From the NCBI RefSeq assembly GCF_000786695.1, contig NZ_CP009962.1, positions 1,612,001-1,676,000 of the forward strand: DNA of 64,000 bases. The letters run 5' to 3'. Shown here in pieces: positions 18,335 through 28,055 of the stretch. Below the pieces are notes generated by a model. That model was not told the DNA's origin. It worked only from the letters and a program-made list of their open reading frames with translations, and did not search any database. The position numbers were made by a program, and so were the translations under genes. This stretch comes from Collimonas arenae (lineage in GTDB: Bacteria > Pseudomonadota > Gammaproteobacteria > Burkholderiales > Burkholderiaceae_D). Numbering within the stretch: position 1 is the stretch's first letter; every line of letters begins with the position of its first letter.

Positions 18335-20340
18335 TCTCGTGCCAGGGCTTCTACCGGATCCAGACGCGCCGCGTTGCGGGCAGGGAGGAAACCGAAGATG
18401 ATGCCGATCAAGGTTGAACATGTGCAAGCCACTACGATGGAGGTGAGCGAGTAATGCATCTGGAAACTGCCGTCGGCGCCGACGATGCTGGAGAATAGCG
18501 CGCCGATACCGAGCGCCAGCGCAATCCCGAGTATGCCGCCGAGCAGGCAGACCAAGACCGCTTCGATCAGGAACTGCCGCATGATGTCGCCCTGGCGCGC
18601 GCCGACCGCCATTCGTACGCCGATTTCCTGGATCCGCTCGGTCACGGACACCAGCATGATATTCATCACGCCGATGCCGCCCACCACCAGCGAGATCAGC
18701 GCAATCGTCGACACCAGCAGGGTCATGACGGCAGTGGTTGATTCAATGGCCTTGCGGATACTGTCGCTGTTCTGGATAAAGAAATCCTTGCTGCCATGGC
18801 GCTGGGTGAGCAGTTTGGCGATGCTGCGCTCGGCTGCCGCCGGCGAGGCGCTATCGCTGACGCGCACGGAGATCGATTGCAGATAGGACTGGCCGATGAT
18901 ACGGGTCAGGGCGGTGGTATAGGGCACCCACAAGGTCAGGCTGCCGCCGCCACCGCCAAAGGAATTCTTTTCCTTCTTGGCGACCCCGATAATGCGGCTG
19001 GGAATGTTCCCTAGCATCAGGACTTGCCCGATGGGGTTATCTGTCTTGCCGAACAGTTTTTGGCGGGTATTGTGGTCGATCACCACTTCTTGCATCTGGT
19101 GTTTGACGCTGGCAGGAGTGAACGACATGCCTTCCGCGAGTTCTATGCCGTGCACGCGGAAATGCTGATCGCCGACGCCCTGCAGCGTGGCGCTGGCGGA
19201 AATGTTGCGATAGCGTATCGTGGCCGACGTGGTGACGCCAGGGGTCGCACTATCGGCATAGCTTTGCTGCGCCAGAACGTCGGCGTCGGCGGACATCAGC
19301 GAGCGCACGGCGGCTGCTTTTTCATCGCCCCAGCCCTTGCCGGGATAGATCGTGATGGTGTTGGTGCCGAGGAAGCTGATGTCCTTGAGAATCTGCCGGC
19401 GCGAACCCTCGCCCAGCGCCACCACGGACACCACGGAAGCGATGCCGATGATAATGCCGAGCATGGTGAGGAAGCTGCGCAGCCGGTGCGAGCGCATGGC
19501 CAGCGAAGCCATGCGGCAGGCTTCGAGCAGGCTTGCGGCGGTGGCGCGCCACGAAGACTCCGGCGCCAGGGTTATTTGCGGCGGACTGATAGTGCTTATG
19601 GCGCTGGCGGCGGCCGGTGCTGAATCGGACGTGGAGACCTCTGTACTGCTGTCGCTGCGTAGGCGGTCGGCAATGATCTCGCCGTCGCTGATCTCGATGA
19701 TGCGCTGGGCATATTCTGCCACGTGCATGTCATGCGTGACGATGATCACGGTATGGCCCTCGGCGTGCAGCTCCTGCAAGATCTTGATGACTTCCTGGCC
19801 GCTGTGGCTGTCGAGGGCGCCGGTCGGTTCATCAGCCAGTATCACCTGGCCGCCATTCATTAGCGAACGGGCGATGCTGACGCGTTGCTGCTGGCCGCCG
19901 GACAACTGGCTGGGCCGGTGGTGGCTGCGCTTGGCCAGGCCCAGTCGCGCCAGCAAATCGAGTGAGCGCTGTCTGCGCACAGCGGCCGGCTTGCCGGCAT
20001 AGATCGCCGGGATTTCGACATTGCTCAGGGCGTCCAGATCCGGCAGTAAATGATAGCGCTGGAAAATGAAGCCGAAATGCTCGCGCCGCAGTTGCGCCAA
20101 CGCGTCCGGCTGCATCTCGCCGGTGGCCTGGCCGGCGACGAGATAACTTCCGCTGCTGGGGCGGTCGAGGCAGCCGAGGATATTCATCAGCGTCGATTTA
20201 CCCGAGCCGGAGGGGCCGACCAGCGCCACCATTTCACCAGCGTTGATTTTCAGGTTGATATTGTTGAGGACGGTGACGGTTTCTTCTCCCGACGGGAATC
20301 GCCGGTACAGGCCGTTCAGTTCTAGCAAGGCAGGCATCAT
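18331..20340 (-). CDS. macB: MacB-type ABC transporter (ATPase-permease fusion)
   Basis: Inner-membrane mechanotransmission ATPase of a MacAB-type pump, 669 residues. The N-terminal ATPase (about 1-235) has Walker [10 protein letters not shown], signature LSGGQQQR and Walker [14 protein letters not shown] linker leads to the permease with one membrane segment near 290 ([21 protein letters not shown]), a periplasmic domain and three C-terminal segments from about 545. Such pumps export macrolides, heme precursors or lipopeptides. It starts 2 bp after macA and is coupled to the outer-membrane factor downstream. Confidence 0.93.
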   Translation of the reverse strand: MMPALLELNGLYRRFPSGEETVTVLNNINLKINAGEMVALVGPSGSGKSTLMNILGCLDRPSSGSYLVAGQATGEMQPDALAQLRREHFGFIFQRYHLLPDLDALSNVEIPAIYAGKPAAVRRQRSLDLLARLGLAKRSHHRPSQLSGGQQQRVSIARSLMNGGQVILADEPTGALDSHSGQEVIKILQELHAEGHTVIIVTHDMHVAEYAQRIIEISDGEIIADRLRSDSSTEVSTSDSAPAAASAISTISPPQITLAPESSWRATAASLLEACRMASLAMRSHRLRSFLTMLGIIIGIASVVSVVALGEGSRRQILKDISFLGTNTITIYPGKGWGDEKAAAVRSLMSADADVLAQQSYADSATPGVTTSATIRYRNISASATLQGVGDQHFRVHGIELAEGMSFTPASVKHQMQEVVIDHNTRQKLFGKTDNPIGQVLMLGNIPSRIIGVAKKEKNSFGGGGGSLTLWVPYTTALTRIIGQSYLQSISVRVSDSASPAAAERSIAKLLTQRHGSKDFFIQNSDSIRKAIESTTAVMTLLVSTIALISLVVGGIGVMNIMLVSVTERIQEIGVRMAVGARQGDIMRQFLIEAVLVCLLGGILGIALALGIGALFSSIVGADGSFQMHYSLTSIVVACTCSTLIGIIFGFLPARNAARLDPVEALARE

Positions 20341-20342
20341 GT

Positions 20343-21539
20343 TTAACCCGCAACCATGACGGCCTGGTCCTCCGCAGGAGCGGCGCCGGCTTCGCCGACG
20401 ACCACTTTTTCGCCTGCCTGCAAGCCGTCCAGTACTTGCGCCTGTATGTTGTTGATGCCGATCCGCACCTGGCGCGTGGCGACTGTCTGTTTGCCATCCT
20501 TGGTTTGCAGTACCTTGACCTGATAGCGGCCGTCCTTGCTGCGTTCACCCAGGGCGGTAGATGGAATCACCAAGGCATTCTTGGCTTCATTGAGCACGAT
20601 CGAGACCTGCGCGGTCATCGAGATACGGAGCTTGTTGTCCGGATTGGGGACATCGAACAAGGCGTTGTAATACACCGGCGCCGCAGCGGCATTGCTTTTG
20701 CTCTTGTTGTCGCTGCCGTCGCTGCTGATCGAATCCGGCGCCGGCTCGACCGTGCGCAGGGTGCCGTGGTAGCGGTGGTCCGGATCGCCCAGTATGGTGA
20801 AGAATACCGGCAGTTGCGGCTTGACGCGGATCACGTCTGCTTCCGACACCAGCGCCTTGACCGTCATGGTGCGCAACTCGGCCAGGATGATGATGGTCGG
20901 CGCCAACTGGGCGGAATTCACGGTTTGCCCTTCCTTGGTCACGATAGAGACAACCTTGCCATCCATAGGCGCGGTGATCTTGGTGTAGCCGAGATTGAGC
21001 ATGGCGGTGCTGACGGTGATCTTGGCTTGTTCGATCTGGGCGTTGAGGGAATCGATGTCGGCTTGCGTCGATTGCAGCGTCGCTTGCGCGGTTTCATAAT
21101 TCTCGCGTGAACCGGCGTCGCCTGCCAGCAACCGTTGCTGGCGCGTGAAGTTGAGCTGGGCCTGGACCAGCGCCGCTTGTTTCGAGCGTAACTGGGCGCG
21201 CACCTGCGTCAGTGCGGACTCGGCGTTTTGCAAGGCGTTCTGTTGCGTCAGCGAATCGATCTCGGCCACTAACTGGCCCTTTTTAACATCTTGTCCAAGG
21301 GAAACTCTCAACGATTTTACCTGGCCGGATGCTTGCGCGCCCACACTCACTTGCTGCAAGGCTTCCAGCGAGCCGCTGGCTAGCACAGTATCCTGAATAT
21401 CGCTCTTGGCGACCGTTGCGGTGAGATAGTCGGTTTCCTTGCCGCCTGAGAAAAAATGGCGATAGAGTCCAAAAACGAACAGCAGGAGCAAGGCTGCGGA
21501 CACCAGGTAAACGATGGATTTTTTTTTCAATGAACGCAT
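20343..21539 (-). CDS. macA: MacA-type periplasmic adaptor
   Basis: Membrane-fusion (HlyD/RND-type) subunit joining MacB to the outer-membrane channel. One N-terminal membrane anchor ([21 protein letters not shown]), a lipoyl half-motif pair, a coiled-coil hairpin (about 95-185, [29 protein letters not shown]) and C-terminal beta domains are visible. The start is not certain: ATG 21539 gives a typical anchor, while TTG 21569 follows a GAGGAG at only 1 nt. First gene of the three-gene efflux operon. Confidence 0.92.
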   Translation of the reverse strand: MRSLKKKSIVYLVSAALLLLFVFGLYRHFFSGGKETDYLTATVAKSDIQDTVLASGSLEALQQVSVGAQASGQVKSLRVSLGQDVKKGQLVAEIDSLTQQNALQNAESALTQVRAQLRSKQAALVQAQLNFTRQQRLLAGDAGSRENYETAQATLQSTQADIDSLNAQIEQAKITVSTAMLNLGYTKITAPMDGKVVSIVTKEGQTVNSAQLAPTIIILAELRTMTVKALVSEADVIRVKPQLPVFFTILGDPDHRYHGTLRTVEPAPDSISSDGSDNKSKSNAAAAPVYYNALFDVPNPDNKLRISMTAQVSIVLNEAKNALVIPSTALGERSKDGRYQVKVLQTKDGKQTVATRQVRIGINNIQAQVLDGLQAGEKVVVGEAGAAPAEDQAVMVAG

Positions 21540-21738
21540 GATAAAAGTGGATTGATTGCCGGATTGCAATCTCCTCAGAGACTCTGTTGAAATAAAGAGT
21601 AGAGAAAATGGCAGTTTTTTTGCATCTTAACATCCCATTTTTTTACACATCCAGATTTCCTTTTGCCGTTAAGATGGCTGATCGCCATGCTGGCACCGTA
21701 TCGGCAGGCGGGTTTGTATCGCATAAAAGAGGATGCCT
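21540..21738. promoter_or_regulatory. Divergent promoter region of the mac operon and codA
   Basis: About 200 bp shared by two divergent genes. CATCTTAAC at 21623-21631 and GTTAAGATG at 21668-21676 form a perfect 9-bp inverted repeat around an AT-rich centre, a candidate operator. No regulator is adjacent to either gene. Confidence 0.4.
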
Positions 21739-23016
21739 ATGGATCTGTTAATTCGAAATGCCGCGCTACCGAGCGGCAGGACCGGTGTCGACATTGCCAT
21801 TGCCGGGGGGCGCATCAATGCGGTCGGCGTGGCGCTGGCGGTTAATGCCGACCAAGTGATCGACGCTGGCGGCAATCTGGTGACGCCGCCGTTTGTCGAT
21901 GCCCACTTTCACATGGATGCGACCCTGAGCTATGGCCTGCCGCGCGTCAACAGTTCCGGCACGCTGCTGGAAGGCATTGCGTTGTGGGGCGAGCTGAAGC
22001 CGGCGCTGACGCAGGAAGCCTTGTTCGCCCGCGCCATGCAGTATTGCGACTGGGCGGTGGCGCGCGGTTTGCTGGCGATCCGTTCGCATGTCGATATTTG
22101 CGACGATCGTTTGCTGGCGGTGGAAGCCCTGTTGCAAGTCAAGCGCCGGGTGGCGCCGTATCTGGATTTGCAGTTGGTGGCTTTTCCGCAAGACGGCTTG
22201 CTGCGCAGCCCGCGCGCTTTCGCCAACCTGAAACGGGCGATCGCCATGGGCGTCGACGTGGTGGGCGGCATACCGCATTTTGAACGGACCATGGCGGACG
22301 GCGCGGAATCGATCCGCCTGCTATGCGAGTTCGCTGCCGAAAAGGGCTTGCGCGTCGACATGCATTGCGATGAATCGGATGACCCGATGTCGCGCCATAT
22401 CGAAACCCTGGCGTTCCATACACAGCGGCTTGGCTTGCACGGCCTGGTTGCCGGTTCGCACCTGACTTCGATGCATTCGATGGATAACTACTATGTCAGC
22501 AAACTGCTGCCGCTGATCCGCGAAGCCGGGGTGGCGGCGATCGCCAATCCGCTGATCAACATCACCTTGCAAGGCCGTCACGACAGCTACCCTAAGCGGC
22601 GCGGCATGACGCGCGTGCCGGAAATGCTGGCGGCCGGCATCGATGTCGCCTTCGGCCACGATTGCGTGATGGACCCCTGGTACAGCCTGGGTTCCGGCGA
22701 CATGCTGGAGGTGGCGCACATGGGCCTGCATGTAGCGCAGATGACCGGGCAGGATGCGATGCACGAGTGTTTCATGGCAGTGACGGAAACTCCGGCGCGG
22801 ATACTGGGGCTTGGCGGTTATGGCTTGACGCCTGGCTGCAACGCCGATCTGGTGGTGCTGGATGCGGGTTGCACGGTCGAGGCTATCCGCTTGCGCGCCG
22901 GCAGAAGATATGTAATCCGGCGCGGCAAGATTATCAGCCAGTCACCGGCGGCGCAGGCGACATTGACGTTGCCGGGGCGGCCGCCATTGGTTGACTTTCG
23001 CTTGCATTCCGCCTGA
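21739..23016 (+). CDS. codA: Cytosine deaminase-type amidohydrolase (CodA family)
   Basis: Metal-dependent amidohydrolase of 425 residues very like E. coli CodA, which hydrolyses cytosine to uracil and ammonia. Visible metal and catalytic residues: DAHFHMD (the HxH site), VDMHCDESDD (His/Glu), VAGSHLTSMHS and FGHDCVMDPW (Asp). NPLINITLQGRHDSYPKRRGMTRV is a CodA hallmark. The ATG at 21739 sits 6 nt after AGAGG; the ATG at 21733 directly abuts it. Some CodA relatives also deaminate creatinine, whose breakdown yields sarcosine, so the neighbourhood suggests an alternative substrate; this is inference. Confidence 0.87.
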   Translation: MDLLIRNAALPSGRTGVDIAIAGGRINAVGVALAVNADQVIDAGGNLVTPPFVDAHFHMDATLSYGLPRVNSSGTLLEGIALWGELKPALTQEALFARAMQYCDWAVARGLLAIRSHVDICDDRLLAVEALLQVKRRVAPYLDLQLVAFPQDGLLRSPRAFANLKRAIAMGVDVVGGIPHFERTMADGAESIRLLCEFAAEKGLRVDMHCDESDDPMSRHIETLAFHTQRLGLHGLVAGSHLTSMHSMDNYYVSKLLPLIREAGVAAIANPLINITLQGRHDSYPKRRGMTRVPEMLAAGIDVAFGHDCVMDPWYSLGSGDMLEVAHMGLHVAQMTGQDAMHECFMAVTETPARILGLGGYGLTPGCNADLVVLDAGCTVEAIRLRAGRRYVIRRGKIISQSPAAQATLTLPGRPPLVDFRLHSA

Positions 23017-23052
23017 GCGCAAACCGGCTGGGAAACGTGTCGCTGAAAAGAA

Positions 23053-23082
23053 CCGAAGTCATGCTGCAGTAGATGACTTCGG
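23053..23082. terminator. Stem-loop between convergent codA and porin gene
   Basis: A perfect 10-bp stem, CCGAAGTCAT and ATGACTTCGG, with a 10-nt loop lies between two convergent genes. No T-run follows on either strand, so it is either a weak bidirectional terminator or an mRNA 3' end stabiliser. Confidence 0.45.
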
Positions 23083-23145
23083 CAATGCGCTTCGCGTTTG
23101 CCAGGGGAGCAATATTCTTTGCGAAGCGTCAGGAGAGCAGGATTG

Positions 23146-24009
23146 CTAGAAGGTCTTGGTCAGCGACAGTACGAGCGTGGTGGCAAGCGGATTGGAGACA
23201 TCCGCCACGCCGGCGGAGTTCAGGACGCCGGTGGTGTAACGGTCATACACGCCATTCTTGTTCCAGCCTTTGGTGACCGCTCCGGTCACGGTCCAGCCGC
23301 CGTCGAAAGCCTTGGAGAGCGCCACTTTGCCATCCTGGAAACTATAGGCTGAAAAATTCCGCACCCGTTCATTCCCGTAATGCAGCAGCAAGCTGTAGCC
23401 GCTGCCCAGGTCGAAAGTGCCGTTCAAGTCCAGGTAGCCGGAACCGCGGCTGTGTTGGCCGTTGCCGATACCGAGCGTGGCGCTGTTGTAGCCGAAATAA
23501 TCCGGCGTGTAGGTCAGCCAGTATTTGACGTTGAACCATTTATAGGTGAGCGAAGCGACTGCTTCGCCATAGTTGTATTTGGTGTTGGCGAAAGCCACTT
23601 CGGCGCCGGGATAGACGTAGTAATAGATTTGCCCGGTGTAGGTCAGGTCGCCTGCACTGCCGGTATAGCCGCCGTACAAATCCCATTCGACCGAACCGCC
23701 TTCGATAAAGTGATCGCTGACCGTGGACATCCAGGTGCCGGCAAACAGGCCGTTCGGATTGGCGTAGTCAAAGCCGCCCTGGATCGCCGGCTTGCCCCAG
23801 GTCTGGCGGAAGCCGCGCGAGACATATTGCGAAGCGATCGTGACGTTGGCGGTGAAGGGCGATGCGGGCGCTGCCGCGGCCGCAGCAGGTGCGGCGGTTG
23901 CCGTGGCGGCCGGATCGACGGTCTGGGAAATGGCTGATACTTGAAAACCGGACAGCAAGGTAGCCGCTAGCCATAGAGAAATTTTGATTTTGTTGAAATT
24001 CTGAAGCAT
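23146..24009 (-). CDS. TorF-family putative porin
   Basis: Outer-membrane beta-barrel protein, 287 residues. A signal peptide (about 1-28), an Ala/Pro-rich spacer, then the family motif FTANVTIASQYVSRGFRQTWGKPAIQGGFDY and alternating aromatic beta strands ending in SLTKTF with the C-terminal Phe used by the BAM machinery. It is transcribed away from choVW and could be the outer-membrane route for a small substrate, but the family has no firm function. Confidence 0.85.
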   Translation of the reverse strand: MLQNFNKIKISLWLAATLLSGFQVSAISQTVDPAATATAAPAAAAAAPASPFTANVTIASQYVSRGFRQTWGKPAIQGGFDYANPNGLFAGTWMSTVSDHFIEGGSVEWDLYGGYTGSAGDLTYTGQIYYYVYPGAEVAFANTKYNYGEAVASLTYKWFNVKYWLTYTPDYFGYNSATLGIGNGQHSRGSGYLDLNGTFDLGSGYSLLLHYGNERVRNFSAYSFQDGKVALSKAFDGGWTVTGAVTKGWNKNGVYDRYTTGVLNSAGVADVSNPLATTLVLSLTKTF

Positions 24010-24598
24010 GTCTACTACTCCCTGTTAATGCGTTTCTATTTTGACATCGGCCGCGTAGTATGGTGGCCGTCGGCGCCGATGGCAAAAAAGAAAACGCAAC
24101 TGCATGGATGCGGCGCCAGATGAACGGCTACCGTGCCGGATGGATAACGATCGCCGTGGCGCCTTGGATAGCGCACTTGCTTCGATACCTGCCGATAATT
24201 ATTGTCCCGGCGTCCAAACGCAACTCCCTGCAATTGCGACTAAAAATGATGGAATTGCGACATACCTGATCTTGGCTAGCGTGCGCTAGTCATGGCACGA
24301 CACGTGCTTCGTCGTTTTTGATTAAGTGCTTGTCGTATATCGTCATTCGATAAAAGACCATTGTCGCGACTATGTAATTAATTGAGGACGAAGTTTTCCG
24401 TGAATTCCCCATGATCGTGATGGTCGCCTAGATGTCGCTGCTGCTTGTCTTTCCTGCTGTGCTGCACATACACTCTGCAGCAGTGGATTTCAAAAAAGCG
24501 GGCAATGACCGTCAGGCTAGACCCGCACGCTAGCGACATGTTGCAATCAGGAATTGCCTGACCGGCAACAGGCCGCATGCACTATCAGGAGACAGGTA
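24010..24598. promoter_or_regulatory. Divergent intergenic region between porin gene and choVW
   Basis: A 589-bp gap without a supported gene. It should carry the porin promoter (left) and the choVW promoter (right). CTGCA...TGCAG repeats occur near 24463-24481. The choV ribosome site CAGGAGAC lies at 24586-24594. I could not identify a GbdR operator by eye; short open frames here lack ribosome sites and homology. Confidence 0.4.
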
Positions 24599-25789
24599 AT
24601 GAAGTCTGCAAAAGTGGTAGTCGACCGTTTGTACAAGGTCTTCGGTAACAACCCGCAGTTGGCCTTGAGCATGCTCGAAAAAGGGCATTCCAAAGACAAG
24701 ATATTCGCCGAAACCGGGCAGGTGGTCGGCGTCCAGAATGTCTCGTTCGAGGTGCAGGAGGGCGAGATATTCGTGTTGATGGGGCTGTCGGGCTCCGGCA
24801 AATCGACGCTGATACGCCTGATCAACCGGCTTGTGGATCCCAGCGCCGGCAACGTTCTGGTCGATGGCCAGAATGTGGCGCAGATGACGAATTCGCAATT
24901 GATCAAACTGCGCCGGCGCGACATGAGCATGGTATTCCAGTCGTTTGCGCTGATGCCGCACCGGACCGTATTGTCGAACGCTGCATTTGGTTTGGAAGTG
25001 GCCGGGATCGGCAAGAAGGAGCGCGAACGGCGCACCATGACGGTATTGGAGCAAGTCGGCCTGGCGTCGTTTGCAAACAAGCTGCCGTGCGAACTATCGG
25101 GCGGCATGCAACAGCGGGTCGGCCTGGCGCGAGCCTTGTCGGTTAATCCTTCGCTGATGATCATGGATGAAGCATTCTCCGCGCTCGATCCGCTCAAGCG
25201 CAAGGAAATGCAGGACGTGTTGCTGGATTTGCAAAAAGAACAGCGCCGTACGATCATTTTTGTCTCGCATGACCTGGAAGAAGCGCTGCGCATCGGCAGT
25301 CGCATCGCCATCATGGAAGGCGGTCGCCTGGTGCAGGTCGGCAGCGCCCAGGAAATCATCGACAATCCGGCCGAAGACTATGTGCGCGCCTTCTTCGACG
25401 GCGTCGACACCAACCGCTACCTGACCGCCGGCGACCTGATGCAAGCCAACGCGGTGCCGCTGGTAGCCTCCGCCAGCGAGATCCACGCCAATGGCGATCT
25501 GTATAACAGAAGCCGCTCTGACTACGCCTTCGTGGTCGATGCCGGGCGCAAGGTGCAGGGCATCGTCGCTACCCGCCGTCATGCCGACGCTGGCGGCAAT
25601 ATCCAGGCCAGCGGCATGGACCGGATCGAGGTGATCCATCACCGCAGCAATCTGGAAGATGTGATGGACAAGCTGATCGGCAGCCGCAGTCCCTTACCGG
25701 TGGTGGATGGCGACGGCTGTTATTGCGGCGCGATCAGCCAGTCCATGGTTCTCCAAGCTTTGTCAAAATCCCGAGGTTCGCATGTCTGA
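24599..25789 (+). CDS. choV: Choline/betaine ABC transporter ATPase
   Basis: ATP-binding subunit of a quaternary-amine importer (OpuA/ProV family), 396 residues. Long N-terminal extension typical of ChoV/ProV, Walker A GLSGSGKST, signature LSGGMQQR, Walker B LMIMDEAFSALD and His-loop SHDLEEAL, then a C-terminal CBS-like regulatory part (about 275-396). The ATG at 24599 has AGGAGAC upstream; an in-frame start at 24554 lacks one. It overlaps choW by 8 nt. The system supplies choline or betaine to the catabolic genes. Confidence 0.93.
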   Translation: MKSAKVVVDRLYKVFGNNPQLALSMLEKGHSKDKIFAETGQVVGVQNVSFEVQEGEIFVLMGLSGSGKSTLIRLINRLVDPSAGNVLVDGQNVAQMTNSQLIKLRRRDMSMVFQSFALMPHRTVLSNAAFGLEVAGIGKKERERRTMTVLEQVGLASFANKLPCELSGGMQQRVGLARALSVNPSLMIMDEAFSALDPLKRKEMQDVLLDLQKEQRRTIIFVSHDLEEALRIGSRIAIMEGGRLVQVGSAQEIIDNPAEDYVRAFFDGVDTNRYLTAGDLMQANAVPLVASASEIHANGDLYNRSRSDYAFVVDAGRKVQGIVATRRHADAGGNIQASGMDRIEVIHHRSNLEDVMDKLIGSRSPLPVVDGDGCYCGAISQSMVLQALSKSRGSHV

Positions 25790-26678
25790 GCATCTTCCGC
25801 TGGGGCGCTGGGTCGACCAGTTCGTCCATTACATACTCGATAAGCACGGCAACAGCTTCGACAGCTTTGGCAACGCCATCAGCTGGTTTGCCGAATCCAT
25901 AGAACACGGTTTGCAAGCGCTGCCGTTATGGCTGCTGATGGGCTTCTTCATCGTGCTGGGCATCTGGCGCGTCGGCTTCAAATTTGCGTTGTTCACCGTG
26001 GTCTCTTTCTTCGTCATCTACAACACCGGTTTCTGGGACCAGACTGTCGTTACCTTGGGGCTGACTATTTCATCCACGCTGATCAGTCTGGCGCTGGGGA
26101 TTCCGGTCGGCGTCTGGGCCGCCAAGAGCAAGCGGGTGGCGATGGTGGTGCGTCCCATCCTCGATCTGATGCAGACCATGCCAGCCTTCGTCTACCTGAT
26201 TCCGGCCGCCATGATGTTCGGCCTGGGCCGGGTACCGGGCATTATCTCTACCGTGATTTTCGCCATGCCGCCGGCGGTGCGCCTGACCGCGCTCGGCATC
26301 CGCCAGGTCAACAATGAAATCGTCGAAGCCGGGCAAGCCTTTGGCTGCACCGGCTGGCAACTGCTGTACAAGGTACAGTTTCCGAACGCCTTGCCGTCGA
26401 TTATGGCGGGCATCAACCAGACCATCATGATGGCCTTGTCGATGGTGATCATCGCTTCGATGGTGGGTGCTGGGGGCTTGGGTAACGACGTGCTGGCCAG
26501 CATCCAGCGGCTGGATATCGGCCTCGGCTTTGAAAGCGGACTGAGCGTGGTGCTGCTGGCGATCATTCTCGACCGGATTACCGAAAGTTTCGGCCGCACG
26601 CCGGAAGCCGGTAAAGTGCAGCGTTTCTTCCGCCTGCGAAAATGGTTTCGGAAGAGCCCGGCGCTGGCCGCTGGTTAG
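25782..26678 (+). CDS. choW: Choline/betaine ABC transporter permease
   Basis: Inner-membrane permease of 298 residues (ProW/ChoW type) with about six hydrophobic segments from residue 45 to 270. The coupling EAA-like loop is EAGQAFGCTGWQLLYKVQFPNALPSIMAGINQT. The ATG at 25782 is preceded by GAGG and overlaps the choV end. The binding protein gene choX is not directly next but follows the regulator at 26776. Confidence 0.92.
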   Translation: MSEHLPLGRWVDQFVHYILDKHGNSFDSFGNAISWFAESIEHGLQALPLWLLMGFFIVLGIWRVGFKFALFTVVSFFVIYNTGFWDQTVVTLGLTISSTLISLALGIPVGVWAAKSKRVAMVVRPILDLMQTMPAFVYLIPAAMMFGLGRVPGIISTVIFAMPPAVRLTALGIRQVNNEIVEAGQAFGCTGWQLLYKVQFPNALPSIMAGINQTIMMALSMVIIASMVGAGGLGNDVLASIQRLDIGLGFESGLSVVLLAIILDRITESFGRTPEAGKVQRFFRLRKWFRKSPALAAG

Positions 26679-26775
26679 CGCCTTGGCCTGACGCAGAAGA
26701 GAGAATTGCGCAATATTGCAGCAACGTGATCCGGGCGATGAAACGCCATCGCCGGTAGCCATAGATGGAGGCAGG

Positions 26776-27873
26776 ATGTCTTCGCAGCAGCAATCAGTTT
26801 TAAAGCCGATGATGCAACAGCCAGCGGCGCCGTCGGCGGTGGTTTATTTCGGTTTCCTCACCTTGCCGAATTTCTCGATGATCGCCTTTGCCAGCGCCAT
26901 CGAAGTCCTGCGCATGGCCAATTACATCAGCCGCCAGACCTTGTATCGCTGGTCGGTGATCAGCGTCGATGGCTTGCCCGCGTTGGCCAGCAACGGTTTG
27001 CCGATCACCCCGACGCTGACACTGGAGCAGGCCGGAACACCCGACATCCTGTTCGTCTGCGGCGGCGTCAAGATCCACGAAGCGGTCAACGACAAGCTCA
27101 ATGCCATGCTGACGCAGCTGGCGCGGCGCAATGTCATGCTGGGCGGGATTTGCACCGGTAGCTACGCCTTGGTCAAAGCGGGATTGATGAACGGCTACCA
27201 GTGCGCCATCCATTGGGAAAATATATCGGCGTTGCGCGAAGATTTTCCGCGGGTGTTGTTTACCGAGGGTTTGTTTGCGGTTGACCGCGATCGCCTCACT
27301 TGCTCTGGCGGGACCGCGCCGATCGACCTGATGCTCAACCTGACCGCCAATCGTTATGGCAAGACGCTGGCGGCAGAAATTTCCGAGCAGTTCATCCTGG
27401 AGCGGATCCGCGATGGCGCTTATCAGCAGCACATTCCGATTGCAGCGCGCCTGGGATTCAGCCGCAAGGAGTTGATCGAAGTGGCGCGGCTGATGGAAAC
27501 CCACATCGAAGAAACCTTGTCGTTTGAAGAAATTGCGCGGCTGGTGGGCTTGTCGCAACGGCAATTGCAGCGCATGTTCAAGTATTACCTGGACGTCACG
27601 CCGACGCATTATTATTTGCAGCTGCGTTTGCGGCGCGCCCGTGAACTGCTGTTGCAGACTACGATGTCGATCATGAGCGTTACCGTGGCTTGCGGCTTCC
27701 AGTCATCCTGCCATTTCAGCAAGGCTTACCGCAACCAGTTCGGCCGGTCTCCCAGCAGCGAGCGGCATCTGCGTCATCCCTACCTGTCCGCCGTCGATGA
27801 GCTGCCGCCGCTACCGCCGCTACCGCCGTTGTCATTGGCGCCGGACGCGCTACTTGACGCCAGCAGGCAATAG
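26776..27873 (+). CDS. gbdR: GlxA-type AraC regulator, best candidate for GbdR
   Basis: Activator of 365 residues, close in length and design to Pseudomonas GbdR: DJ-1/PfpI-like sensor (about 20-190, with GGICTGSYALVKAG) and AraC helix-turn-helix (about 235-335, VACGFQSSCHFSKAYRNQF). A Pro-rich tail (PPLPPLPPLPP) follows. The ATG at 26776 has GGAGG upstream. It sits between choVW and choX, as gbdR lies beside cbcXWV and sdaB in Pseudomonas. It should sense betaine/dimethylglycine and activate gbc, dgc, sox and cho genes. The paralogue at 970 is the alternative candidate. Confidence 0.8.
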   Translation: MSSQQQSVLKPMMQQPAAPSAVVYFGFLTLPNFSMIAFASAIEVLRMANYISRQTLYRWSVISVDGLPALASNGLPITPTLTLEQAGTPDILFVCGGVKIHEAVNDKLNAMLTQLARRNVMLGGICTGSYALVKAGLMNGYQCAIHWENISALREDFPRVLFTEGLFAVDRDRLTCSGGTAPIDLMLNLTANRYGKTLAAEISEQFILERIRDGAYQQHIPIAARLGFSRKELIEVARLMETHIEETLSFEEIARLVGLSQRQLQRMFKYYLDVTPTHYYLQLRLRRARELLLQTTMSIMSVTVACGFQSSCHFSKAYRNQFGRSPSSERHLRHPYLSAVDELPPLPPLPPLSLAPDALLDASRQ

Positions 27874-28055
27874 CATGTCGCAATCGGTCTAAGCCGCAGC
27901 GCGCATGCAATGTAATTTCTTGTTTGTACAGGTACGCATGGTTTTCTCCGGTTGCTGCGGGCGATGCGTCGGTGTGCAAAATTTTCACTTAACTTATGCC
28001 GATGCAGTTCCCCGAAGTGCGTCGGACTTTGGTCTTTGCCACAGGAGAAAATGCA

